Shown here piece after piece: positions 21,678 through 28,726 of a stretch of DNA of 28,726 bases. The notes under the pieces were generated by a model. That model had not been told where the DNA came from. It saw only the letters and a program-made list of their open reading frames with translations, and ran no database searches. The DNA comes from an uncultured Lachnospiraceae bacterium (lineage in GTDB: Bacteria > Bacillota > Clostridia > Lachnospirales > Lachnospiraceae): the NCBI GenBank assembly GCA_948468325.1, contig CAOKHR010000005.1, forward strand, positions 1 through 28,726, written 5' to 3'. Position 1 is the first letter of the stretch, and the number at the start of each line of letters is the position of its first letter. Both the position numbers and the translations under genes were made by a program.

Positions 21678-23225
21678 ATGGGAAAAAACAATAAAAAGAA
21701 AAAAGTACAACTGAATGTGGTGGATTTTTTAGGGAGCGGAGTTACATATATCTATCTGCTGGTTATGTTCGGGATTTTTCCGATTTTCTATCCGGGAACT
21801 TTAATCGGCATCCACTCGATGAAATATTACTTTTTTATCATTGCAGCTTCTATCTATGTATGCCTGATGCTGTTTTTCTTTATCGGAGGAGGCATATCGG
21901 ACCTCAAAAAAAAGAAAAAACCGGAAATTGATAAGAGCAGTATTTTTATTTTTATATTTCTGGCAGCAGTTATTATTTCCACCCTGATTTCTAATAATAT
22001 GGCAGAAGCGTTTTACGGAAACGACAGGATAAAGACAGGCGCCGTAGTATTACTTTTGTGCGTTTTAAGTTATTACGGTGTAAAAAAATATGGCAGATAC
22101 AACGATACTTTAATAAAGGTTAATCTGCTTGCAAGCGGTTTTATATATCTAAGCGGCATTTTTCTGACCTGCAAAACAGATATTCTGAATATGCAGAAAG
22201 ATATTATGGAAGAACAAAAAGGGATATTTGTTTCGCCTATCGGCAATATCAATTACAATGTATCTTATATAAGTTTAATGCTTCCGGCTGCGATGGTTAT
22301 GTTTCTTGTATATAAGGAAGTATTTATGAAGCGGGTGCTTGCCGTGTATCTCTGGCTTGGCTTTGTGGATATGATCTGCCTGCGTACAGACAGCGCTATC
22401 GTAATGCTTGCTTTTGCATTTGTGTTATTGCTGTATTTTGCTTTGGAAAAAACAGACTGGTTTCTGCAGTTCCTCTCTGTTGTGCAGCTGTTTTTTGCGG
22501 CGAATATTTCAGTATATCTATTGAAGATGGTTTTAAAAGACCATATGTATGATTTTGACGGTCTGAACGCTTTGTTTGTAAAAACTCCGGTAGTGATTTT
22601 GGAAGCTGTTTTGTTTGTGTTTCTGTTTCTGCTGCAGAAAAAAGTCAGAAACTGCAGAGATGAGCAGATTGTGAAAGTGCAGAAAATTTATAAGATCAGC
22701 ATGCTTGCCCTGGCAGCAGCAGTTGTTTTGTTTGTTCTGGCGTTAAATTTGTTTTTCAGGTCTTATGCAGCGGGCAGTGTACTGGAAAATCTGGTATTGA
22801 ATGACAATACGGGAAATTTGCGGGGATATATATGGATCCGGACAGTAGAATTGTTTTCAAAACTGCCGTTTGTCAATAAACTGTTTGGCTGCGGGCTGGG
22901 ATGTTTTTATGATTTTGTTTATCCTGCTTACGGGGCTGATATGATAGCAAAATTCAACAGCGTATTTTATGATCCGCACAATGATTTTCTGCATGTGCTT
23001 GCAACGACAGGGATTGTCGGAGTAATCGGATTTTTCGGAGGGATTTTTTCAACAATTGCAGCATCTGCAAAGAAAAGGAAAAACAGAAAGATGCAGATGG
23101 TTGTAATTATAACGCTGGCATCGTTTCTGGTGCAGGGGCTGGTAAACAGCTTTACGATATTTATTATTCCGCTTGTATTTCTTATTATGGCAATGGCATA
23201 TTCTCTTCCGGCAGAAGAAGAATAA
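21678..23225 (+). CDS. O-antigen ligase-like (Wzy_C/WaaL family) membrane protein
   Basis: This 515-aa protein has about 11-12 membrane helices. Near the C-terminus is the Wzy_C family signature: a large outside loop with NTGNLRGYIW near residue 375, FGCGLGCFYDF, then DPHNDFLHVLATTGIVG starting at Asp432, in which the His-Asn pair is the hallmark. Family members join lipid-linked glycans to acceptors: lipid A-core, a growing polymer, or proteins (PglL type). A Gram-positive has no lipid A, so polymer synthesis or protein O-glycosylation is more likely; which one cannot be told. AGGAGA lies unusually far (about 15 nt) before the ATG. The M60 peptidase gene starts 26 nt after its stop with no terminator between, so they form one unit. 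Confidence 0.82.
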   Translation: MGKNNKKKKVQLNVVDFLGSGVTYIYLLVMFGIFPIFYPGTLIGIHSMKYYFFIIAASIYVCLMLFFFIGGGISDLKKKKKPEIDKSSIFIFIFLAAVIISTLISNNMAEAFYGNDRIKTGAVVLLLCVLSYYGVKKYGRYNDTLIKVNLLASGFIYLSGIFLTCKTDILNMQKDIMEEQKGIFVSPIGNINYNVSYISLMLPAAMVMFLVYKEVFMKRVLAVYLWLGFVDMICLRTDSAIVMLAFAFVLLLYFALEKTDWFLQFLSVVQLFFAANISVYLLKMVLKDHMYDFDGLNALFVKTPVVILEAVLFVFLFLLQKKVRNCRDEQIVKVQKIYKISMLALAAAVVLFVLALNLFFRSYAAGSVLENLVLNDNTGNLRGYIWIRTVELFSKLPFVNKLFGCGLGCFYDFVYPAYGADMIAKFNSVFYDPHNDFLHVLATTGIVGVIGFFGGIFSTIAASAKKRKNRKMQMVVIITLASFLVQGLVNSFTIFIIPLVFLIMAMAYSLPAEEE

Positions 23226-23251
23226 GAATAAAATGTTTAATGGAGGTAAAT

Positions 23252-26200
23252 ATGATATTAAGCAGCAGGAAAATGATTTTGGCAGCATTTTTTTCGGCAG
23301 TTGTATTTTGCCTTTGGGGAGAACCGGTAAAAGCGGCGGATTCTAATATTGAGGTTTACAGGGCTCCCGCATTGTCAGGTTTTAATAAAACCTGGGTGTA
23401 TGTGGGTGATAACTGGGATGGGACAATCAGTAAAAACAGAATATTTGCCGATGATTTAGAAGACGGAGATATTACAGCCCGGATTACAGGGAGCGGCACG
23501 GTCGATACAACGAAAGCAGGAGAGTACCGGCTTACTTATACTGTAACGGATTCTGACAATAATACGGCAACAATGCATACGATTGTAAATGTTGTAGAAG
23601 AAAATAATACGGAAGATAAGCTTGTACAGAGAACATTTTATACGCTGGGAGACGCGTCCCATCTGACAGATATTGGTTTTAACCGCGGTTATTACCATGA
23701 CAGGCAGAGTCTTGGCATCTATCTTCCGGCAGGCAGCGAACTTCAGATCCGTCTGGTAAACGCGGAGGAGTTTCATGAAAATTTAAGTGTTGGATTTTAT
23801 AATTCAGATCAGGAGAAAGAAAATACAGAGACGATTCCGGTCAGCGGAGAATGGGTGACATTGTCAAATGATTACGGAGCAGACAGTGTTCCGTTTGTTG
23901 TGACACCCAAAAAGAATCCTGTGCAGCCTGTGATCGAGTTTAAATGGACAGATCAGATTAAAGAGATTCCATATTATCGTTATGGAGACAATGAAGATGT
24001 CTTTTTTGAACGCTGGGAGGAATCACAGACACCTTTTGCTATTATAGAAGGTTCTGCATCGACATTTCTCGTTCCGGTTAAGGACAGGGACAATATTATA
24101 AATTCTCCGTATACCAATGTGCCGGAATACCGTTTTATGTCAATAGATGAGATGCTGGAATGGTATGCTGCTTTTGTAAAACAGTATGATGCGTATTCGG
24201 GACTGGATTTTTATGCCGATAAACCGTATAATCAGAATATTCGCGCCAAATTCTTTATCAAAGCAAATGAGCACGGAGCCGGAGCCGCATATTATACTAC
24301 TGACCACAGCGCATACAACGGAGACAGCCTGGGGGACTATCTGACTAGAAGCTGGCTGGCGCTGCATGAGTTTGCCCATGGGTATGAAGGGGCAATTGCT
24401 AAGCAGGAAAATGCTTTTGTAGAGACAACCAACAATATTATGGGACATTATTTTGAAAAAACTTACCGTCCTGCGTCACAGTTTGGATGGCTTATGGGAG
24501 ATTCCAATGAGCCGACAGTGGAAGAGAGGCTTGCAGCTTTAGAACAGAAATCGCTTGTGCGTAAAGCAGAGACAAATTCGTTTAACGGAATTGTTGCAGG
24601 CGGCTGGCATTATCAGGTGAGTCTTCTTATGTTTACAAACGCCCTGGATCGTCTGGGTCCCCAGGAAACAACTTCCAATATGCATGAATCTTACCGGAGA
24701 TATTATTATGAAACAAAAAAAATGCGCAGTTCTTCCGATGCGGTGGTAGAAAGCTTCAGTGAAAGCGGCTATAATATGGTGCCTTACTTTGAAACATATC
24801 ATATCAAACCGTCTCAGAAAGTAGAAAATGAGATATATAACAAAGATTATCCGGTTTTATATTATTTATACGATTTGATTCCGGATGACACACTGGCAGC
24901 CCGGGTAAAGAATGACCTTAAACTGCCGGGTGTTTACTGCCTGGTTGATACGGATGACCTTGCTTATACCGGCTATAAAAGCCAGGTTGAGTTTCAGATT
25001 CAGATTGATGATTTAAATCAGGTATTAAATAAAAAGCTTGTAATTAAAAACGGCAAAAAGATTGTAAAAACAGTGCCGATTACATCGAATACGATAAAAA
25101 CTGAAATTCCCGTCGGAGCCTATGAAGTAGAAATTCCCGCGCCGAATGACGCGGCTTATGCATACGGTAACATCTGTCTGATTGCTTCAAAGGGAAATGC
25201 CAGACAGGATATTGCTTATCGCAGAATAACGGGCAACGCGCTTGCAGATGACATAAAGATCACTATGCATGGGATGTCAGACGGGCTTTTTGCGTATGTG
25301 ACGATAGACAGTGCGGCAGAAAAGTTAACATGGCATACACTTGCAATGCAGCCGCATTATTTATATGAGGACAGAGAATATGCCGGTGTGGAGATTTACA
25401 GCCCGTCCGGAGAACTTCTATACAGTCAGGTAATAACCGGCAGTGAAACACTTGGGGAGATCGAAGAGGAGATTGAATTCCCGATTGGTTCCCGACTTGT
25501 TATTATGCATGACGAGGGTAAAGAAAGGCTTCGTCTGACAAGTACGCATTTCGGCAGTGTACTTCCCGGGTATGCGGCGGAAAAAGGCGAGAATTCATTT
25601 GTGATGACAAAGTACGGCCTTATGCAGGAGGACTGGGATGAAGACATGCAGGAAAGCATATATCTGAATTGTTTAAATCAGTATTCCGAGAATACAGCAG
25701 ATGATATGAGTGCTGCATTCCTGCAGAATCCGGAAAAATTTCATCAGGAAAAAGCGGTAATCCAAAATGCATATCAGACGCTTTCGGAAGAAAAGAAAGC
25801 AGAGTATAATAAGAAATGGGGTATTTTTACCGGAAAAGACAGCATGCCGGTTTATATGAAAATACCTTCCTCAAATTTAAGCGGTACGGCTGACAGCGAA
25901 CAGGGAAGCGGTACGGACGGTCCGGCTTCCTGGGCTGTTGACGGAGATGAAACGACCATCTGGCACAGTAATTACAAAGGAAAAAATGAAGTAAATTTCA
26001 GTGAAGACAAGAATAATAACTACACAATTACGCTCAGTGAAAATACAAATATCGGAAAACTTGAATATGTACCAAGAAAAGACAGCAATAACGGAATAAT
26101 TCTCAGCTGTGAGCTGTATTACAGTGAGACATTAAACGGAGACAATTTTAAGAGAGTCAGTCATTCCCCGGTTTTATGGGAAAAAAACGGGAATGTAAAA

Positions 26201-27577
26201 ACACTGGAATTTGATGCAAAAAACGCGAGGAGAATCCGTATCCATGTTACGTCTGCCGCAAATGGGAATCTGATTTCGGCTGCGGAATTTTATGTATACG
26301 AGAAAAAAGAAATTCCGATAAATGCTTCTGATATTTATCTTAGCAGTCTAAATGACGGAATTACAGAATCCGGTACGGCGCCGAAAAAGGACAGGGACGG
26401 AAATGACGGGGAAATTTCCCTGACAGTGAACGGATCGCCAAAGAGTTTTCAAAAAGGAATTGGCCTGGTGGCCGGTACGTCTGTTGTTTACGATATAGAC
26501 GGCAGAAATTTTGATATTTTTGCAGCTTATGCAGGAGTTGAAAGCGAGACGGCGCAGGGGAAAACAGCCCGGTTCCGGATTTATGGGGACGATACGTTAT
26601 TATATGAGTCTGACGTGCTGACAGCCAAAGACAGTGTGCAAATGCCGCATCTTAATATCAGCGGCGTAAAGAAGCTGAAAATCGCAGTTACAGGTGATGA
26701 TGGCGTTTGCGTATCTTTCGCAGACGCAAGATTTTATCTTACAAAGGATTATGATACGCTGACGCTTAGTGTCGGGGAAACAGCAAGGCTGACTGCCAAT
26801 GATTCTCTCAATCTGGCCGAAACGGGAATCATAAAATGGGAGTCAGACCATGAGGAAACAGCAGTAGTAGACGAAGCAGGCAATATTACCGGTATCGGAG
26901 TCGGAGACGCCGTTATTTCGGCATCCAGAGAAGGATGGGAAAGCCCGCGGACATATCAGGTGCATGTAGTTGAAAAACCGGCAAAGATACCGGATGAAAC
27001 AAAACAGCCGGGAACAAAACAGCCGGAAGTTCTTGCCAGGCCGTCGGAAATTTCTGTTTTGCAGAATCAGACAACATCTATGACCCTGACATGGACGGCA
27101 GTGGACGGCGCAGACGGCTATGAAGTTTACCGTGCGAAAAAAGACAGCGGAGACTTTTTGCTGGCGGCAGTTGTAAATGAGGCATCGTATACCGATCAGG
27201 CGCTTGCCGTCGGAACGGCTTATATCTATAAGATCAGGGCTTATTCGAACAGAGACAGCAGTAAAGGAGAGTTTTCGGAGGAGGTCTGGAGCACGACAAA
27301 GCCTGCAAAAACTAAAATTATAAAAGTAAAAAAATCGGGTGCAAAGGTATCGGTAAAATGGAAAAAGAATAAGCAGGCGCAAGGATATGAAATCTGGATG
27401 AAGCAAAAAGGAACTTTTAAGAAAATCAAGAATGTTTCTGCAAAGAAAACTTCTGCAAAGAGCAAAAAGTTAAAGAAAGGCAGAAAGTATGTATTTAAAG
27501 TCCGTGCGTACCGCATAGACAGTGCAGACAAAAAGATTTACGGTTCCTTTTCAAAGACAAAAAAAATAAAAATGTAA
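23252..27577 (+). CDS. Secreted M60-like (enhancin-type) zinc metallopeptidase with carbohydrate-binding and FN3 modules
   Basis: This 1441-aa exported protein probably cleaves mucin-type glycoproteins. A signal peptide (about 1-28) is followed by an Ig-like domain of DUF5011 type (about 45-125) and the M60-like domain, with the zinc motif HEFAH at 372-376 and the distal Glu391 (HExxHx(14)E). Next come a further beta-rich region, a CBM32/F5-8 type C-like domain (about 870-1020, AVDGDETTIWHSN), an NPCBM-like domain (about 1030-1165), a Big2-like domain (about 1170-1245) and two FN3-like modules (about 1260-1441), the last very Lys-rich. I chose ATG 23252, 5 nt after GGAGG; ATG 23240 precedes that site. 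No LPxTG motif is seen. It is cotranscribed with the ligase-like gene and closed by a terminator. Confidence 0.92.
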   Translation: MILSSRKMILAAFFSAVVFCLWGEPVKAADSNIEVYRAPALSGFNKTWVYVGDNWDGTISKNRIFADDLEDGDITARITGSGTVDTTKAGEYRLTYTVTDSDNNTATMHTIVNVVEENNTEDKLVQRTFYTLGDASHLTDIGFNRGYYHDRQSLGIYLPAGSELQIRLVNAEEFHENLSVGFYNSDQEKENTETIPVSGEWVTLSNDYGADSVPFVVTPKKNPVQPVIEFKWTDQIKEIPYYRYGDNEDVFFERWEESQTPFAIIEGSASTFLVPVKDRDNIINSPYTNVPEYRFMSIDEMLEWYAAFVKQYDAYSGLDFYADKPYNQNIRAKFFIKANEHGAGAAYYTTDHSAYNGDSLGDYLTRSWLALHEFAHGYEGAIAKQENAFVETTNNIMGHYFEKTYRPASQFGWLMGDSNEPTVEERLAALEQKSLVRKAETNSFNGIVAGGWHYQVSLLMFTNALDRLGPQETTSNMHESYRRYYYETKKMRSSSDAVVESFSESGYNMVPYFETYHIKPSQKVENEIYNKDYPVLYYLYDLIPDDTLAARVKNDLKLPGVYCLVDTDDLAYTGYKSQVEFQIQIDDLNQVLNKKLVIKNGKKIVKTVPITSNTIKTEIPVGAYEVEIPAPNDAAYAYGNICLIASKGNARQDIAYRRITGNALADDIKITMHGMSDGLFAYVTIDSAAEKLTWHTLAMQPHYLYEDREYAGVEIYSPSGELLYSQVITGSETLGEIEEEIEFPIGSRLVIMHDEGKERLRLTSTHFGSVLPGYAAEKGENSFVMTKYGLMQEDWDEDMQESIYLNCLNQYSENTADDMSAAFLQNPEKFHQEKAVIQNAYQTLSEEKKAEYNKKWGIFTGKDSMPVYMKIPSSNLSGTADSEQGSGTDGPASWAVDGDETTIWHSNYKGKNEVNFSEDKNNNYTITLSENTNIGKLEYVPRKDSNNGIILSCELYYSETLNGDNFKRVSHSPVLWEKNGNVKTLEFDAKNARRIRIHVTSAANGNLISAAEFYVYEKKEIPINASDIYLSSLNDGITESGTAPKKDRDGNDGEISLTVNGSPKSFQKGIGLVAGTSVVYDIDGRNFDIFAAYAGVESETAQGKTARFRIYGDDTLLYESDVLTAKDSVQMPHLNISGVKKLKIAVTGDDGVCVSFADARFYLTKDYDTLTLSVGETARLTANDSLNLAETGIIKWESDHEETAVVDEAGNITGIGVGDAVISASREGWESPRTYQVHVVEKPAKIPDETKQPGTKQPEVLARPSEISVLQNQTTSMTLTWTAVDGADGYEVYRAKKDSGDFLLAAVVNEASYTDQALAVGTAYIYKIRAYSNRDSSKGEFSEEVWSTTKPAKTKIIKVKKSGAKVSVKWKKNKQAQGYEIWMKQKGTFKKIKNVSAKKTSAKSKKLKKGRKYVFKVRAYRIDSADKKIYGSFSKTKKIKM

Positions 27578-27593
27578 CAGTTTAGAAAAGAAG

Positions 27594-27629
27594 ACGACGG
27601 AGTTCTGACAGGTGGACTTCGTCGTTTTT
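27594..27629 (+). terminator. Rho-independent terminator after the M60 peptidase gene
   Basis: ACGACGGAGT (27594-27603) pairs with ACTTCGTCGT (27616-27625), with one G-U pair and a 12-nt loop, followed by five T. Confidence 0.88.
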
Positions 27630-27646
27630 CAGAATAGGAGGTATCT

Positions 27647-28441
27647 ATGGAATTTCGTCCCTGTATTGATATTCACAACGGAAAGGTCAAGCAGATTGTA
27701 GGAAGCAGTCTGGAAGATACAAAAGACCGGGCGCAGGAGAATTTTGTATCAGAAAAAGACGCGGCATTTTATGCCGATTTTTACAGAAAAGACCATATCA
27801 AAGGCGGCCATGTCATTCTTTTAAATGCAAAAGACAGCAGGTATTACGAAGCGACAAAACAGCAGGCGCTTACGGCGCTTCGGGCTTATCCGAAAGGACT
27901 GCAGGCAGGAGGAGGCATTCACAGAGGGAATGCGGAAGAGTTTTTGAAAGCGGGAGCAAGTCATGTCATCGTCACGTCATATGTTTTTACGGACGGTAGA
28001 GTAAATTATGAAAATTTAAAAAACCTGTCGTCGCTGGTCGGAAAAGAGCATCTGGTATTGGATTTAAGCTGCAGGAAACGGGGGAATGCTTATTATGTTG
28101 TCACAGACCGCTGGCAGAAGTTTACGGATGAAAAAATCACAGATGCATTTCTGGACGCCATGATGGAATATGCGGATGAGTTTCTGATTCATGCCGTTGA
28201 TGTAGAGGGAAAGGCTTTAGGAATTGAAAAAGATCTCGTGCGCCTGCTGGGTAACTGGGCGAAAATTCCGATTACTTATGCGGGCGGAGTAGGAAGCTTT
28301 GAGGATTTGCAGATTTTAAAAAAAGAGGGAAAGAACAAACTGAATGTTACAGTCGGCAGTGCCCTTGATTTATTTGGCGGAACAATGAATTACGGGCAGG
28401 TATTGGATTTTATAAAAAGGAGCGCGGAAGATTATGAGTAA
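27647..28441 (+). CDS. hisA: ProFAR isomerase, eukaryotic-type HisA
   Basis: This 264-aa TIM-barrel enzyme should isomerise ProFAR to PRFAR, the fourth step of histidine synthesis. It has the catalytic Asp8 in PCIDIHNGKVKQIVG, the phosphate-binding loop QAGGGIHRGNAEEFLKAGA, then ASHVIVTSYVF, the second catalytic Asp in VLDLSCRK, and AGGVGSFEDL near the end. The inserts (GSSLEDTKDRAQENF, GNAYYVVTDRWQKFT) and length are those of the eukaryote-like (yeast His6) branch instead of the usual bacterial HisA of about 240 aa. AGGAGG lies 5 nt before the ATG. It is not in a his operon; it overlaps glnA by 8 nt, joining two steps of nitrogen metabolism. Confidence 0.9.
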   Translation: MEFRPCIDIHNGKVKQIVGSSLEDTKDRAQENFVSEKDAAFYADFYRKDHIKGGHVILLNAKDSRYYEATKQQALTALRAYPKGLQAGGGIHRGNAEEFLKAGASHVIVTSYVFTDGRVNYENLKNLSSLVGKEHLVLDLSCRKRGNAYYVVTDRWQKFTDEKITDAFLDAMMEYADEFLIHAVDVEGKALGIEKDLVRLLGNWAKIPITYAGGVGSFEDLQILKKEGKNKLNVTVGSALDLFGGTMNYGQVLDFIKRSAEDYE

Positions 28442-28724
28442 GTATACAAAACAGGATATTATACGGATGGTCAGGGAAGAAGATGTGGAATTTATCCGGC
28501 TTCAGTTTACGGATATGTTCGGAACATTAAAAAATGTGGCAATTACATCCAGCCAGCTTGAAAAAGCAATGAACAACGAGTGTATGTTTGACGGTTCTTC
28601 TATTGAAGGATTTGTCAGAATTGAGGAGTCCGATATGTATCTGCATCCCGATTTGGATACATTTGTTATTTTCCCCTGGAGGCCGCAGCAGGGCAAGGTT
28701 GCGCGGATTATCTGTGATATTTAA
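28434..28724 (+). CDS. glnA: Glutamine synthetase, N-terminal part, frame stops at residue 96
   Basis: The product starts as a normal GlnA: the N-terminal beta-grasp domain with EFIRLQFTDMFGTLKNVAIT, then FDGSSIEGFVRIEESDMYL and TFVIFPWRPQQGKVARIICD. In full-length enzymes the text goes on as Y-x-P-D-G after ICD[VI]; here a TAA follows ICDI at 28722-28724, two bases before the window ends. That means either a real truncation or frameshift (loss of two bases such as TA would do it) or a sequencing error near an end. The catalytic domain is outside the window. Its ATG overlaps the hisA stop by 8 nt, with GGAAG just before it. Glutamine feeds histidine synthesis through HisH, which may explain the pairing. 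Confidence 0.88.
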   Translation: MSKYTKQDIIRMVREEDVEFIRLQFTDMFGTLKNVAITSSQLEKAMNNECMFDGSSIEGFVRIEESDMYLHPDLDTFVIFPWRPQQGKVARIICDI

Positions 28725-28726
28725 CG

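Noticed and set aside
23049..23288. Minus-strand frames over the ligase/peptidase junction and across the M60 gene
   Set aside because: They are antisense to clearly coding regions, lack ribosome sites and show no family motifs.

Overview
This window looks like a chromosomal segment from a spore-forming, gut-type Firmicute, most likely a Lachnospiraceae species related to mucin-using Ruminococcus/Mediterraneibacter. This rests on strong Shine-Dalgarno sites, a full set of spoVA sporulation genes with forespore-type promoters, a eukaryotic-type HisA, and secreted host-glycan enzymes with Lys-rich FN3 and BspA-like tails. The species is an inference.

Layout. (1) 1-2076, minus strand: an AT-rich accessory end. 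A Xer-like tyrosine recombinase sits directly upstream of a putative nucleotidyltransferase (NTP_transf_5-like), which overlaps the start of an SHMT-like PLP enzyme cut by the window edge. The 160-bp gap after the recombinase holds small inverted repeats. (2) 2438-6403: tex and a RibU-like riboflavin ECF S component in one overlapping unit, convergent with a two-gene ThrE/YjjP-YjjB-type exporter that has a 31-bp repeat element upstream. (3) 6576-8754: a forespore promoter, a 51-aa membrane protein, spoVAA, spoVAB, a 106-aa unknown and spoVAC, closed by a hairpin terminator. (4) 8826-17320: nine genes that separate the two halves of spoVA. They are a PAS protein, an 81-aa unknown, a large secreted GH33 sialidase, a cell-wall amidase with FN3 modules, a PF06541 membrane protein, an FMN_bind-like membrane protein, an 80-aa membrane protein, a YbjQ-family protein and ilvE. 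(5) 17456-19334: spoVAD-spoVAE behind their own sigma-G-type promoter, then an Asn/Asp-rich lipoprotein with a weaker forespore-like promoter. (6) 19471-21502: an 18-codon leader ORF coupled to a PAP2 phosphatase, convergent with guaB. (7) 21601-27577: an O-antigen-ligase-like membrane protein followed 26 nt later by a 1441-aa secreted M60-like (enhancin-type) metallopeptidase with CBM32, NPCBM, Big2 and FN3 modules. (8) 27647-28724: eukaryotic-type hisA overlapping glnA, whose frame stops after 96 codons just before the window ends.

How it works together. The sialidase would remove terminal sialic acid and the M60 enzyme would cut mucin-like glycoproteins, so the two fit host-mucus use. The SpoVA proteins form the spore channel for dipicolinic acid, and their two transcription units are physically split but both carry forespore-type promoters. 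The remaining genes are housekeeping or of unknown function. No tRNA, rRNA, CRISPR array or insertion sequence was recognised.
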